The notes beneath the pieces were generated by a model. That model saw only the letters and a program-made list of their open reading frames with translations. It had not been told where the DNA came from and searched no databases. A stretch of DNA of 64,000 nt from JBFELU01 sp041551965 (GTDB taxonomy: Bacteria; Actinomycetota; Acidimicrobiia; Spongiisociales; UBA11373): the NCBI GenBank assembly GCA_041551965.1, contig JBFELU010000001.1, forward strand, positions 1 through 64,000. The letters run 5' to 3'. The translations under genes were made by a program, and so were the position numbers. Positions 25,608 to 33,707 of the stretch are shown piece after piece (position 1 is the first letter of the stretch; every line of letters starts with the position of its first letter).

Positions 25608-28600
25608 CCGGAGCCGACCCGGGCCGATCCTTCGGGACAGAAGCGCACGAAGTCGCAGTGGTGGCAGGCGGGCGACGGCATAGGCTCGTACTCCCCGGCC
25701 GATGCCGCCGCCACCAGGTCCTCCAGCCGGGCACGCGCCTCCGAGAGCCATTCGGCGTCGACCGTCTCGGCGACCTCCTCGAGCCCGCCTCCGAGATAGA
25801 CGAAGGCGACCGTGATCTCGGAAGGCGGAGGATCCGCAAAGCCCGCCTCGTGAACGGCCAACCCGTACGCCTGGAGCTGGGTACGGCGGGCAGGGTCGTC
25901 GCTGCGGCGCCCGCTCTTGAAGTCGACGATCTCCCAGACCCCCGGCGAGGATTCGTAGACGGCATCGATTCGGCCCCCGATCCGCCCGGTGTCGAGGGCG
26001 AGGTCGAACGGCGCCTCGATCAGGAGGGGCCGTTCCCGAGCGAAGCGAGAGGCCAGGAACGCCGCATAGGCGCCCTCGGAGTCGCCCCGGTCCTCCCCGG
26101 GCCCGAGGTCGTAGAGGTCGTCGGTGAGGTCGTCCAGCGCCATGCTCCCGCGGTTGTGCAGTTCGATGCGGCGGTGGAGTTCGATGCCTCGTCGCAGTCG
26201 CGGGGAAGGGCGGCGAGGGAGGCGGTCGATCTCGGACCAGTAGAAGCGTTTGGGGCACGTGGCATAGGTCACCAGTCCGGTGACCGATGTTCGGAAGGCC
26301 GGCTGCTCAGGGACCGCGACCGGGGGCTCGGCGATCCCCTCCAGGGTCAACTGCAGCTGCTCCATGCGGGCATCGTATGCTCCCCCGCCTCCCTCGTCCT
26401 CGGCGAGGCGGCGGGGGAGCGAGGGGTCCTCCAGCGCCTGTCGAAGCACGGCGCGCCAGCCGCCGGGGAATGCCGGATCGGGTCCGCCGGAGTGGTCGTC
26501 TTCGAATCGCAGTGTCGCCGGCGGATCTCCCGGTTCGGTTTCGGCGACGACCTCCTCTCCGATCTCGGCGACCAAGCGATACAGCGGTCCCGGCCGTCTC
26601 GGCCGTTTCTCCGAGTACCAGAAGGCGCCGGTGCCCACGAGGTGCGTGGCGGCTCTGGTGACCCCCACGTATGCGGTCCGCCACTCCTGATCGTCGTGGA
26701 GGGATCGCAGCAGGTCCATTCGCTGCCGATCGTCGGTGGGCAGCGTCGGGAAGAATCCGGCGTCGAGCCGCAGTTCGAACGGCAGGTACTGCGGCTTGGC
26801 GACCGGATCGGGGTGGGCGTGGGCTCGGGCTGGGAAGGTGTCTTGGCACAGGGCCGGGAGGAACACCACCGGCCACTCCAATCCCTTGCTGCGATGCACG
26901 GTGAGCAGTACGACTGCATCCGATCCGCTGACCGCGGCGGTGTCGAGGGCCTCGGTGCCCCGCTCCTCGCGAAGCAGATCCAGGTAATCCAGGAACGCCT
27001 CCAGCGATGGGCCGCCCTCGAGAGGGCTCCACTCCTCGGCGAGGTCGAGGAAGCGGTACAGGTTCAGGCGTGCCGAGAGCCGGGCGGCGTCGTCGAGGGC
27101 CTCGACCTCCTGCCATGCGCCGGTTCGATCCAGCACCGATCGGCAGAGATCGACGAGGGTCGCCGCCTGGGCCGTTTCGAGAAGGCCGCGGTACACGTCG
27201 AGGAAGGCCTCCAAGCGGCGGCTCGCCTCGGCGGGTGGACCATCGCACTCCTCGAGGTGCTCGATGGCCTCGAGCAGCGCCCACCCGATACCGCCGACGT
27301 CGTCGTCGGATGCCCCCGGGCGGTGTTGGCGCACCCATCGAGCCAGCGGTGCGAGGTCGCCGAGGCCGAGGCGGTAGAACGGTCCGAGCAGCACCCGGAG
27401 CAGTGCCGGAGCATCGTCGGGCCGGTCGAGGATCGTCAGCCAGGCCCACAGGTCTGCCACCTCGGGGACTTCGAGCAGCCCGCCGAGGGCGGCGACTTCG
27501 ACTGGGATTCCCTGCCGCTCGAGCGCCTCCCGAACCAGCCCCATTTGCCGGTGACCTCGAAACAGGATCGCCATGTCGCTCCACCCGGTGCCGCCGTCGC
27601 GGAGCCGGGTCACCTCGGTTGCGATCCAGCGGGCTTCGTCGAGGGCGGTGCGGAACCACCCGGCACGCACCGAGCCCGGGCCGGCACCTTCGAGCGGACG
27701 GAGGTCTTGTCGTTCGGTCCCGTTCCCGATCCGGCTCCCGACGGCGTTGGCCAGATCGATGATCCGACCGGCCGAACGGCGGTTGACCGACAGCGGCAGG
27801 GTGACGGCGGGCGTCCCGTCGGAGGCCGGGAAATGGGTGGGGAAGGCTGCGAAGTTCTCGAGCGAAGCCCCCCGCCACTCGTAGATCGTCTGATCCGGAT
27901 CGCCGACGGCGGTGACCGGAAAGCCGTCCCCGAAGAGGGTTCGCAACAGCTCGCGCTGGGCGGGATTGGTGTCCTGGTATTCGTCGAGCAAGATGACTCG
28001 ATACCGGTTGCGGATCCGCTCGGCGATCTCCGGGTGCAGAGTCACCAGGCGGTGGGCGCCGGTGATCAGATCGGCGTAGTCGATCAGGCCGAGGGATCGC
28101 TTGCGTTGCCCGTACCACTCGAGCGCACGCGCCATCTCGAGCCGTTGTGACCAGATCTCATCGGGCTCGGCAGGTGCGGCGTCGATGAGATCGGCGGGCG
28201 TGAGCAGATGGTCGCCGAGCTGTCCGCCGAGTACGGCGAGCTCGTCGACGCGATGGCCGGGAGCGGTGAGATCCAGTTCGGGGGCTGCGGTCAGGGCCCG
28301 GGTGAGCAGCTGGCGCGAGTAGCCGGGGGTGATGAGCCCCGCGGATCGCTCGATTCCTATCAGGGCGCCGAACTCGCGCAGCAGACCCAAGGAGAAGCCG
28401 TGATAGGTGGCCACCTCCACGTCGCGTCCCTCGGCCGCCAGTTCGGGGAGCAGGCTTCGAAGACGATCGGAAAGCTCGGCGGCAGCCTTGTTGGTGAACG
28501 TGACCCCGAGCGCCTCCTCGGGGGCGACCGCGTTGGCCCGCACCAGCGCCTCGAGCCGGAGCGCCATCGTCGTGGTCTTCCCGGTGCCGGCGCCGGCCAG

Positions 28601-28666
28601 CACGCGAAGCGGGCTCGGGGGGAACCGGAGGACGACGGCCTGCTCGGGAGAGGGGGTGATCCTCAT
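25604..28666 (-). CDS. adnA: UvrD/RecB-type helicase-nuclease, AdnA-like subunit
   Basis: The product is about 1020 residues. The N-terminal SF1A motor has VLAGAGTGKTT (Lys30), LDEYQDTN, GDPDQTIYEWRGA and LTVHRSKGLEWPVVFLP. The C-terminal RecB-like nuclease has GGRIDAVYES and IVDFKSG. Cysteines in ATCPKRFYW and CHHCDFVRFCP can hold an AddB-type Fe-S cluster. Motor plus nuclease in both partners is the AdnAB arrangement of mycobacteria, which processes double-strand breaks. ATG 28666 overlaps the stop of the upstream partner as ATGA. The A/B labels follow the mycobacterial gene order and could be swapped. Confidence 0.82.
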   Translation of the reverse strand: MRITPSPEQAVVLRFPPSPLRVLAGAGTGKTTTMALRLEALVRANAVAPEEALGVTFTNKAAAELSDRLRSLLPELAAEGRDVEVATYHGFSLGLLREFGALIGIERSAGLITPGYSRQLLTRALTAAPELDLTAPGHRVDELAVLGGQLGDHLLTPADLIDAAPAEPDEIWSQRLEMARALEWYGQRKRSLGLIDYADLITGAHRLVTLHPEIAERIRNRYRVILLDEYQDTNPAQRELLRTLFGDGFPVTAVGDPDQTIYEWRGASLENFAAFPTHFPASDGTPAVTLPLSVNRRSAGRIIDLANAVGSRIGNGTERQDLRPLEGAGPGSVRAGWFRTALDEARWIATEVTRLRDGGTGWSDMAILFRGHRQMGLVREALERQGIPVEVAALGGLLEVPEVADLWAWLTILDRPDDAPALLRVLLGPFYRLGLGDLAPLARWVRQHRPGASDDDVGGIGWALLEAIEHLEECDGPPAEASRRLEAFLDVYRGLLETAQAATLVDLCRSVLDRTGAWQEVEALDDAARLSARLNLYRFLDLAEEWSPLEGGPSLEAFLDYLDLLREERGTEALDTAAVSGSDAVVLLTVHRSKGLEWPVVFLPALCQDTFPARAHAHPDPVAKPQYLPFELRLDAGFFPTLPTDDRQRMDLLRSLHDDQEWRTAYVGVTRAATHLVGTGAFWYSEKRPRRPGPLYRLVAEIGEEVVAETEPGDPPATLRFEDDHSGGPDPAFPGGWRAVLRQALEDPSLPRRLAEDEGGGGAYDARMEQLQLTLEGIAEPPVAVPEQPAFRTSVTGLVTYATCPKRFYWSEIDRLPRRPSPRLRRGIELHRRIELHNRGSMALDDLTDDLYDLGPGEDRGDSEGAYAAFLASRFARERPLLIEAPFDLALDTGRIGGRIDAVYESSPGVWEIVDFKSGRRSDDPARRTQLQAYGLAVHEAGFADPPPSEITVAFVYLGGGLEEVAETVDAEWLSEARARLEDLVAAASAGEYEPMPSPACHHCDFVRFCPEGSARVGSG

Positions 28667-31626
28667 CCGCAATATGCCTCCCTCCCGTCCGGCCACTCCG
28701 GGCAGGTCGAACGAACGGGGCAACGGTCACATCGCGGGCCGGGACGAGGCCTCCAGTCCTCGCCGGTGATGCCGGCGGCGGCTGCGGCGAGGAGGTCGGA
28801 GACCTCGTTGAGATGGGCGGGATCGAACGTCCGCACGGTGATGCCCTTGGCGCGGGTTCCCGGGTACCAGAACTCGGCCGCGCCCACCTCGCCGAGCGCG
28901 GCGATCTCGGGGTCTGTCGCCGCTGCCATGGAGTAGAAGCCGAGCTGCACCGAGGCAGCCACCTCGGCGACGGAAGGAGCGGAACCGGAGGTCTTGTAGT
29001 CCACGATCCGCACCAGCGGGGTGGCGCCGTCCCGTTCTTCGACCTCGATGCGGTCGATGCGCCCTCGCCAGGTCGTGTCCCCGATGAGAGCGGTGACCTC
29101 GTGTTCGACCCGGATGACCCGGCCCGTTCCGGGCCACGCCGAATAGAGGCGGGTGAGCAGGCGCTCGGCCCTTCTCCGCCACGCCGCCGCCCAGGGACCA
29201 TCACCGAACGGCACGGGGTCCCAATGATCGGTGAGGGTGGCGAGAGCGTCTTCGAGCGTTCCGTGGGGATCGCCCCGCTCGGATGCCTGCTGCTCCACCA
29301 TTTCGAGAACACGGTGGATCAGGTTGCCGAGCTCCTGATAGACGGACCGTCCCACATCGATGTGGAGCCTCCGGCCGAGCACGTAGTGCCGGGGACAGTC
29401 GAGGTAGGCGTCCGCCTGGCTGGGCGACAGCACCGGGTCGGGGGGGATCAGTCCGGTGTCGGGCCCGCGAGCCAAGACCCCTGCGTAGGTGATCGGTGCT
29501 CGGGGTCGCCAGGGTCCACCGGTGACCAGGGCTCCGAGCGCAGCACGGCGGAGGGCACCGGGATGGGCGGGATCACGGATGGTTCGCCGCAGCCAGGCCT
29601 CGGCCTCCAGCGGGGTGGCCGGCACCGGGTCGCTGACGGGATCCGAGAGTGCATCCTCCATGCGGTCGGCTCCCGCGACGAGCGGGAGGAAACGGCTCGG
29701 CACCCCGCGACCGTCCTCGAAGCCGACGGTCGTACAGGTCCAGATCACCCGTCGGGTGGCGCGAGTCATCGCGGTGTAGGCGAGGCGCATCTCCTCCTGG
29801 AGACGAAAACGGATGTATTCGGTGGGAGGCGTGGGGATCTCGGTGAGATGGCGGGTGCCGAGCAGCGATTCGCGGGCCCGGAGGTCGGGAAAGACTCCTT
29901 CGCGGGCATCGGCGATCACGACGACGTCGAACTCGAGACCCTTGGCCTGGTGGAGGGTGGTGAGCACCAGGCGGTCGTCGGAAGGCGCGTGGAACTCCAG
30001 CAGCGGTGTCGCCTCGAAATCCTCGGTGATGCTCAATGCCACGTAGTCGGCCAGGGTGGCCTGCGGGTCTCGTTCGCCGAGCCGCGTCAAGACCTGCGCC
30101 AACGAGGACCAAGCGATTCGATCGGCGCGGGAGCGGTCGTTTGTGACCGACTCGGCAAAGGCCGGGAGGGTCGACCATAGGTGCCAGAATCCGTCGGCCG
30201 CCGGCATCTCGATGGCCCAGGAGGGATCCTCGAGCAGGCCGGCGAGGGCTGATCCGCCCCCCTCCAGGCTGCGGAGCACATCGGGCCAACCGGCGTCCTC
30301 GGCCGACCGGCGGCGGCGCAGTTCCCGCATCGCCGACAGCGGCAGGCGGAACAGAGGCCCGAGGAGGAGCCGCCGCATCGCTGCTTCCGACTCGTGTGTG
30401 GCTGCGGTGACACAGTCGAGGACGACCCGCACCGCCGGATGGTCGACGAGCCTCGCATCGGGGGGATCGTGGGGGATGCCTCGCCGGTCCAGGGAGCGGG
30501 AGAGTTCGGACAAGAACGGGTTCTTGGAGCGCACCAGTACCGCCATACGGCGGTACGGGGTGTGCTCCCTGAGATGAATGCGCTCCAGGGTGGCGGCGAT
30601 CCACTCGGCCTCGTGGGTCTGCTGATCGAAGGCGTAGGTCTCGACGGAGCCGCGGGTTGCGGCCGGAGTGACCGGCCCCGCGGCGCCCGGCAATCGTCCG
30701 CCGGCGGTCACCCTGACTGCGGCATCGAGGATCTCGGCCGGAACCCGAAAGGACGTGGTCAGCACGATACGGCGTGCCGGATCCCCCGCGGCGTCGGGGA
30801 ACGCGGTGGGGAACGCCTCGATGTTGCCGAGACGGGCTCCCCGGAACGAGTAGATCGACTGATAGGGATCGCCTGCCGCCGTGAGGTTGCGATGCTCGCG
30901 ATACAGCAACTCGAGGATCCGGGCCTGGGCGAGCGTGGTGTCCTGGTACTCATCGACCAGGATGTAGTCGTATTCCGCGGCGACCCGGCCGGCGGCCCCG
31001 GGTTGGGAGAGCAGTGACACCGCCCTGGTTTGCAGCGAGCCGTAATCGAGCCGGTGGGCCGCCTCGAGTGCCGTCTGATAGTGGCCGAGAAAGGCGGGGA
31101 GTCGCCGCCAGTCGGCTCGCTCCGTGGCCCGGACGGCCAGCGCCTCGGGATCGATCAGCTGCTCGCCACAGCGGAGGATGAAGTCGGCCACCTCGTTGGC
31201 AAAGGTCTGGCTGGTGAGCAGGCCCCGGTAGGGCAACGGCCAGGAGTCCGGGTCCTCAGAGGCCAGGAGCTCGTGGACCAGGGCCACCTGCTCCGGGCCG
31301 GTGAGGAGCGGCGGCACCCCGCGGTCATCGGCGTCGTGCGCCTCCAGGAGTCGGTGAGCCAGGCCGTGGAAGGTGAAGGCGCTGACTCTGGTGAGCGACC
31401 GGCCCAGTCCCTCGGTGACCCTCGTCCGCAGATCGGCCGCCCCTCTTCGCGAAAACGAGAGCAGGAGGATGCGTTCGGGCCCGACCCGCTCTTCGTCGAT
31501 GAGGTGGAGGGCCCGTCGGACGAGGAACTCCGTCTTGCCGGTCCCCGGTCCCGCCACCACGAGCTGCGGCCCCGACGCCCGTGCGATCGCCTCCGGCCAG
31601 TCCCCGGGGTCGACGCGCACCTCCAT
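28663..31626 (-). CDS. adnB: UvrD/RecB-type helicase-nuclease, AdnB-like subunit
   Basis: The product is 987 residues. The motor shows VVAGPGTGKTEFLV (Lys31), VDEYQDTTLA near 216, AGDPYQSIYSFRGA and LTTLHQAKGLEFDVVVI. The nuclease domain from about 720 has GRIDRIEVEE and RIVDYKTSG, with Fe-S cysteines in YLDCPRHYV and CDRCPVRSTCP. It is first in the two-gene operon, as in mycobacterial adnB-adnA. ATG 31626 has TAGCGT six bases upstream, and a 14-base perfect palindrome lies behind it. Confidence 0.82.
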   Translation of the reverse strand: MEVRVDPGDWPEAIARASGPQLVVAGPGTGKTEFLVRRALHLIDEERVGPERILLLSFSRRGAADLRTRVTEGLGRSLTRVSAFTFHGLAHRLLEAHDADDRGVPPLLTGPEQVALVHELLASEDPDSWPLPYRGLLTSQTFANEVADFILRCGEQLIDPEALAVRATERADWRRLPAFLGHYQTALEAAHRLDYGSLQTRAVSLLSQPGAAGRVAAEYDYILVDEYQDTTLAQARILELLYREHRNLTAAGDPYQSIYSFRGARLGNIEAFPTAFPDAAGDPARRIVLTTSFRVPAEILDAAVRVTAGGRLPGAAGPVTPAATRGSVETYAFDQQTHEAEWIAATLERIHLREHTPYRRMAVLVRSKNPFLSELSRSLDRRGIPHDPPDARLVDHPAVRVVLDCVTAATHESEAAMRRLLLGPLFRLPLSAMRELRRRRSAEDAGWPDVLRSLEGGGSALAGLLEDPSWAIEMPAADGFWHLWSTLPAFAESVTNDRSRADRIAWSSLAQVLTRLGERDPQATLADYVALSITEDFEATPLLEFHAPSDDRLVLTTLHQAKGLEFDVVVIADAREGVFPDLRARESLLGTRHLTEIPTPPTEYIRFRLQEEMRLAYTAMTRATRRVIWTCTTVGFEDGRGVPSRFLPLVAGADRMEDALSDPVSDPVPATPLEAEAWLRRTIRDPAHPGALRRAALGALVTGGPWRPRAPITYAGVLARGPDTGLIPPDPVLSPSQADAYLDCPRHYVLGRRLHIDVGRSVYQELGNLIHRVLEMVEQQASERGDPHGTLEDALATLTDHWDPVPFGDGPWAAAWRRRAERLLTRLYSAWPGTGRVIRVEHEVTALIGDTTWRGRIDRIEVEERDGATPLVRIVDYKTSGSAPSVAEVAASVQLGFYSMAAATDPEIAALGEVGAAEFWYPGTRAKGITVRTFDPAHLNEVSDLLAAAAAGITGEDWRPRPGPRCDRCPVRSTCPEWPDGREAYCG

Positions 31627-31632
31627 GTGCGT

Positions 31633-31638
31633 ACGCTA
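31633..31638 (-). promoter_or_regulatory. Putative leaderless -10 box TAGCGT for adnB-adnA
   Basis: On the minus strand TAGCGT ends six bases before ATG 31626. Confidence 0.45.
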
Positions 31639-31653
31639 TCGCGGCGCTGTGAC

Positions 31654-31667
31654 GCGTCTCGAGACGC
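31654..31667. promoter_or_regulatory. Perfect 14-base palindrome upstream of adnB
   Basis: GCGTCTCGAGACGC reads the same on both strands. It lies about 15-30 bases upstream of the adnB -10 box, overlapping where its -35 would be, so it could be an operator. Confidence 0.4.
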
Positions 31668-31706
31668 TCCCCGGCAGAGGAAGGGTCACCGCCGTAAGGT
31701 CGACCG

Positions 31707-31744
31707 TCCCGTGCCGACGGGATCCCCGGGCGGGACCGGGGATC
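31707..31744 (-). terminator. Two adjacent inverted repeats downstream of the RecB-family nuclease gene
   Basis: TCCCGT/ACGGGA (31707-31722) overlaps by two bases a perfect nine-base inverted repeat, GATCCCCGG (31721-31729) and CCGGGGATC (31736-31744). They sit about 100 bases after the minus-strand stop at 31842. No T-run is present, so termination is only a suggestion. The rest of 31627-31841 shows no gene. Confidence 0.35.
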
Positions 31745-31841
31745 GCTGAGGGAACGAGTCCCCTGATTCCCGAGAGGCGCCGAAACGGGTGGCAGATCTG
31801 ATCTGTGTCGACGACGGCGAAGCTCGGGGGGCGTCTCGTCC

Positions 31842-32648
31842 CTAGGGACTCGCGGCGGCGCTCGGCTCCGGCGTTCCCACGAAGGCCGGCACCCGGTCCT
31901 CCCACGCCGGACAGATGTCCTGGAACGAACACCAGTCGCAGAGGCGACCCACCCGGGTCGGAAAGCGGTCTTCATCGATGGCCCGCTCGATCGCCGTCCA
32001 CAATGCCCGGAGCTGCCGGTCGACGGCATCGAGTTGGGCATCGTTGATGGGGATCTCGTAGACCGTGGGGCCATTGAGATAGATCAGCTTGACGGAGTCG
32101 GGCGTGCGTTCCATCCGTCGGCGGATGAGGAGCGCGTAGATCTTGAGCGCAAAGAAGGCGGGGAGGGCATACCGTTCCGGCGGCGCCTTGCCCGTCTTGT
32201 AGTCGGTGATCACGAGCCGGCCATCCTCGGTTTCCTCCATCCGGTCGAGGATGCCGCGAATGGTGATCCCATCCATCTCCTCGAGCATGTCGAGTTCGCG
32301 ATCGAGAGGCTCGATGCCCCGGGGATCCTCCGCGGTGAAGTAGTTGGCGAGGAGCTCGAGGCTCTCCACGCCCCAGGCCCGCTCCCCCTCCACGTCGTCG
32401 AACAACCCGTCGTACTCGGTGGTGCGCAGTTCGGCCCACGCCCGTCGGAACAGGTCGAAGAGAGCCTCGGGGGTGCGCTCCTCCGGCGGCATGTCGAAAA
32501 GCCACTCGAGCGCCTGGTGGGCCGTCGTTCCCCGGGCCTGGAAGACCGTGGCCGGTTCGGGGAGGCGATCGATAGCCCGGAACTTGAAGAGTTGCGGGCA
32601 GGTCTTGAAATCTCCGGCCCGGCTCGGGGACAGGGTCTCGAGTGGCAT
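31842..32648 (-). CDS. Stand-alone RecB/Cas4-like PD-(D/E)XK nuclease with Fe-S cysteines
   Basis: The product is 268 residues, essentially one nuclease domain. Cys17 in DFKTCPQLFKF and the three cysteines of LCDWCSFQDICP near 238-248 give the 1+3 Fe-S pattern of AddB/Cas4 nucleases. The active site shows RGTTAHQALEW, IRGILDRMEE and LVITDYKTGK. Such proteins are annotated RecB-family exonucleases in actinobacteria. No cas1 or cas2 or CRISPR is nearby, so a Cas4 role is unlikely. ATG 32648 has TAAGGT six bases upstream. It lies 215 bases before the adnB-adnA operon on the same strand. Confidence 0.85.
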   Translation of the reverse strand: MPLETLSPSRAGDFKTCPQLFKFRAIDRLPEPATVFQARGTTAHQALEWLFDMPPEERTPEALFDLFRRAWAELRTTEYDGLFDDVEGERAWGVESLELLANYFTAEDPRGIEPLDRELDMLEEMDGITIRGILDRMEETEDGRLVITDYKTGKAPPERYALPAFFALKIYALLIRRRMERTPDSVKLIYLNGPTVYEIPINDAQLDAVDRQLRALWTAIERAIDEDRFPTRVGRLCDWCSFQDICPAWEDRVPAFVGTPEPSAAASP

Positions 32649-32654
32649 GGGGCG

Positions 32655-32660
32655 ACCTTA
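32655..32660 (-). promoter_or_regulatory. Putative leaderless -10 box TAAGGT
   Basis: On the minus strand TAAGGT ends six bases before ATG 32648 of the RecB-family nuclease gene. Confidence 0.42.
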
Positions 32661-32700
32661 CCCCAAGGGAGTGACACGGGTGTGATTCGGGCCCCGTTCG

Positions 32701-32752
32701 GTGACGTCACGGGAGCGGTGTGCCGGCGCGGACAGACTCGCGAATAGTTCGC
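32701..32752. promoter_or_regulatory. Two short palindromes in the divergent interval
   Basis: GTGACGTCAC (32701-32710) is a perfect ten-base palindrome, and GCGAA-TAG-TTCGC (32740-32752) is a perfect interrupted one. Both lie between the RecB-family gene promoter and the first structured-RNA promoter and may be protein binding sites. Confidence 0.4.
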
Positions 32753-32759
32753 ATGAGAC

Positions 32760-32783
32760 GCGAAAACAAAGCAGCGTTCTCGC
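32760..32783 (+). promoter_or_regulatory. Inverted repeat box immediately upstream of the RNA-1 -35
   Basis: GCGAAAAC (32760-32767) and GTTCTCGC (32776-32783) form an inverted repeat with one mismatch, and the right arm abuts TTGACG. The left arm is part of GCGAAAACAAAGC, which recurs before the second RNA as GCGAAAACGAACC (33661-33673), at nearly the same distance from that copy's -10 (48 and 47 bases). Confidence 0.45.
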
Positions 32784-32813
32784 TTGACGCCCCTCTCGCG
32801 GCCGTCGTATGGT
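32784..32813 (+). promoter_or_regulatory. Sigma-70-type promoter for structured RNA 1
   Basis: TTGACG (32784-32789) and TATGGT (32808-32813) are separated by 18 bases, among the best-looking -35/-10 pairs in the window. Transcription would begin near 32820. No start codon follows at leaderless distance. Confidence 0.6.
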
Positions 32814-32819
32814 TCAAAC

Positions 32820-33072
32820 ACTTCCTCCTCGGGACCGCAAGGAAACGGGGAGGCGGCCTCGGAGGAGGCTCCCGAAAGGGAGACGCCCGAGAGGGCCTTC
32901 GGGCTCACTCGGGTCACCTCCGGGGCCACGGCCCGAAAGCCGGGTTTCGGCCTGGTGGCCGGGTTCCCCTCCGGGGAGCGCTTCGCAAGGGGCGCACCAC
33001 GAAGGGTAGAGACCCCGAGGGGGTTGAGGTTTCGGCCGAGACTTCCTCGGGGTTCTCGCGTCTCCCGGGTTC
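32820..33072 (+). ncRNA. Structured RNA 1 (unrecognised), or long structured 5' leader of ferritin
   Basis: About 250 bases after a good promoter are almost filled by stable hairpins. They include CTCCC-GAAA-GGGAG (32869-32882) and a UUCG-capped stem 32886-32913 of 6+5 pairs with one A.A mismatch. A 14-pair stem spans 32924-32960, TCCCC/GGGGA spans 32965-32977, and a GCAA-capped seven-pair stem spans 32978-32995. A long stem at 33012-33053 has ACCCCGAGG pairing with CCTCGGGGT. GNRA and UUCG loops exist only on this strand. The 3' hairpin recurs in RNA 2 with 36 of 42 columns identical by eye. I know no family that fits. It may end here or read into the ferritin gene. Confidence 0.6.
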
Positions 33073-33131
33073 CCGTGTCCGATTTGGCCCGGTGCTCATG
33101 CGGGATAGCCTTAGTCCGAGAGCGGACACGG
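33073..33131 (+). promoter_or_regulatory. Inverted repeat enclosing the ferritin promoter and touching its ribosome binding site
   Basis: CCGTGTCCG (33073-33081) and CGGACACGG (33123-33131) are perfect complements. Between them lie TTGGCC (33084-33089) and TAGCCT (33106-33111), a likely ferritin promoter with a 16-base spacer. The right arm overlaps the start of GGAGAGG, the ribosome binding site. In a read-through transcript the stem could hinder translation; as DNA it could be an operator. Confidence 0.45.
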
Positions 33132-33141
33132 AGAGGTGACC

Positions 33142-33636
33142 ATGACGATGAGTGCCGGGCTTCTCTCGGCCTTTCAGGAACAGATCGCACTCGAGTTCTC
33201 GGCGGCGTACTCCTATCTCGCCATTGCGTCCTACTTCGAGGGCGAGAACCTCCCGGGTTTCGCCCATTGGATGGAGGTCCAGTATCGGGAGGAGCTCGAG
33301 CACGCCGAGAAGTTCCGCCGCTTTCTCCTCGACCGCGGGGTTCCGGTCGAGTTGCGCGCCATCACCGCGCCCGCCTCGGAGTTCGATTCCCCGGTGAGTG
33401 CGATGGCACAAGCCCTCGCCGGCGAGGAGCGGGTGACCGGCGCCATCCACGAGCTCTATCGCTCGGCCGTCGCCGAGGACGACTACGCCAGTCTTCCCCT
33501 GTTGCAGTGGTTCATCGACGAGCAGACGGAAGAGGAGGCCTCGGTGGGGGCACTCCTCCAGGCCATCACGATGGCCGCCGACGACCCGGCGGCACTTCTC
33601 ATGCTCGACAGGGAAGTGGCCGCGCGGGGCGGGTGA
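33142..33636 (+). CDS. Non-haem ferritin
   Basis: The product is 164 residues, the size of bacterial ferritin A. The four-helix bundle carries the ferroxidase-site residues: Glu18 and Tyr25 in EQIALEFSAAYSYL, Glu and His in YREELEHAEKF, Glu in AGEERVTGAIHELY, and the FIDEQTEEEAS segment. No haem-binding Met of bacterioferritin is evident. It stores iron as a 24-mer in the cytoplasm. ATG 33142 is favoured by GGAGAGG five bases upstream; GTG 33136 and ATG 33148 are alternatives. It is flanked on both sides by the two related structured-RNA segments, which is unusual. Confidence 0.92.
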   Translation: MTMSAGLLSAFQEQIALEFSAAYSYLAIASYFEGENLPGFAHWMEVQYREELEHAEKFRRFLLDRGVPVELRAITAPASEFDSPVSAMAQALAGEERVTGAIHELYRSAVAEDDYASLPLLQWFIDEQTEEEASVGALLQAITMAADDPAALLMLDREVAARGG

Positions 33637-33640
33637 AACC

Positions 33641-33673
33641 GCGAAACAAAGCGTTCGGTCGCGAAAACGAACC
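33641..33673 (+). promoter_or_regulatory. Repeated GCGAAA(A)C box upstream of RNA 2
   Basis: GCGAAACAAAGC (33641-33652) and GCGAAAACGAACC (33661-33673) are two versions of the box found before RNA 1. GTTCG (33653-33657) and CGAAC (33668-33672) also form an inverted repeat. A shared regulator is plausible. Confidence 0.45.
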
Positions 33674-33707
33674 TGCGGCTGAGAGGGCGATCGCTCCGTC
33701 GACTCTC

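Noticed and set aside
25658..28150. An 830-codon plus-strand frame opposite adnA
   Set aside because: The minus strand carries all helicase and nuclease motifs; the plus frame is low-complexity antisense.
31842..32648. Reading the Fe-S nuclease as Cas4 and the region as part of a CRISPR system
   Set aside because: No repeats, cas1 or cas2 are present, and the neighbours are recombination nucleases.
32811..32819. GGTTCAAAC, resembling a tRNA T-loop
   Set aside because: No acceptor or anticodon arms can be built around it; it lies at the start of RNA 1 just after the -10.
33012..33053. The long 3' hairpin of RNA 1 as an intrinsic terminator
   Set aside because: It has the strength but is followed by TTCTCGCGTCTCCC with no T-run, and the apex is conserved between copies, which favours a structural role.
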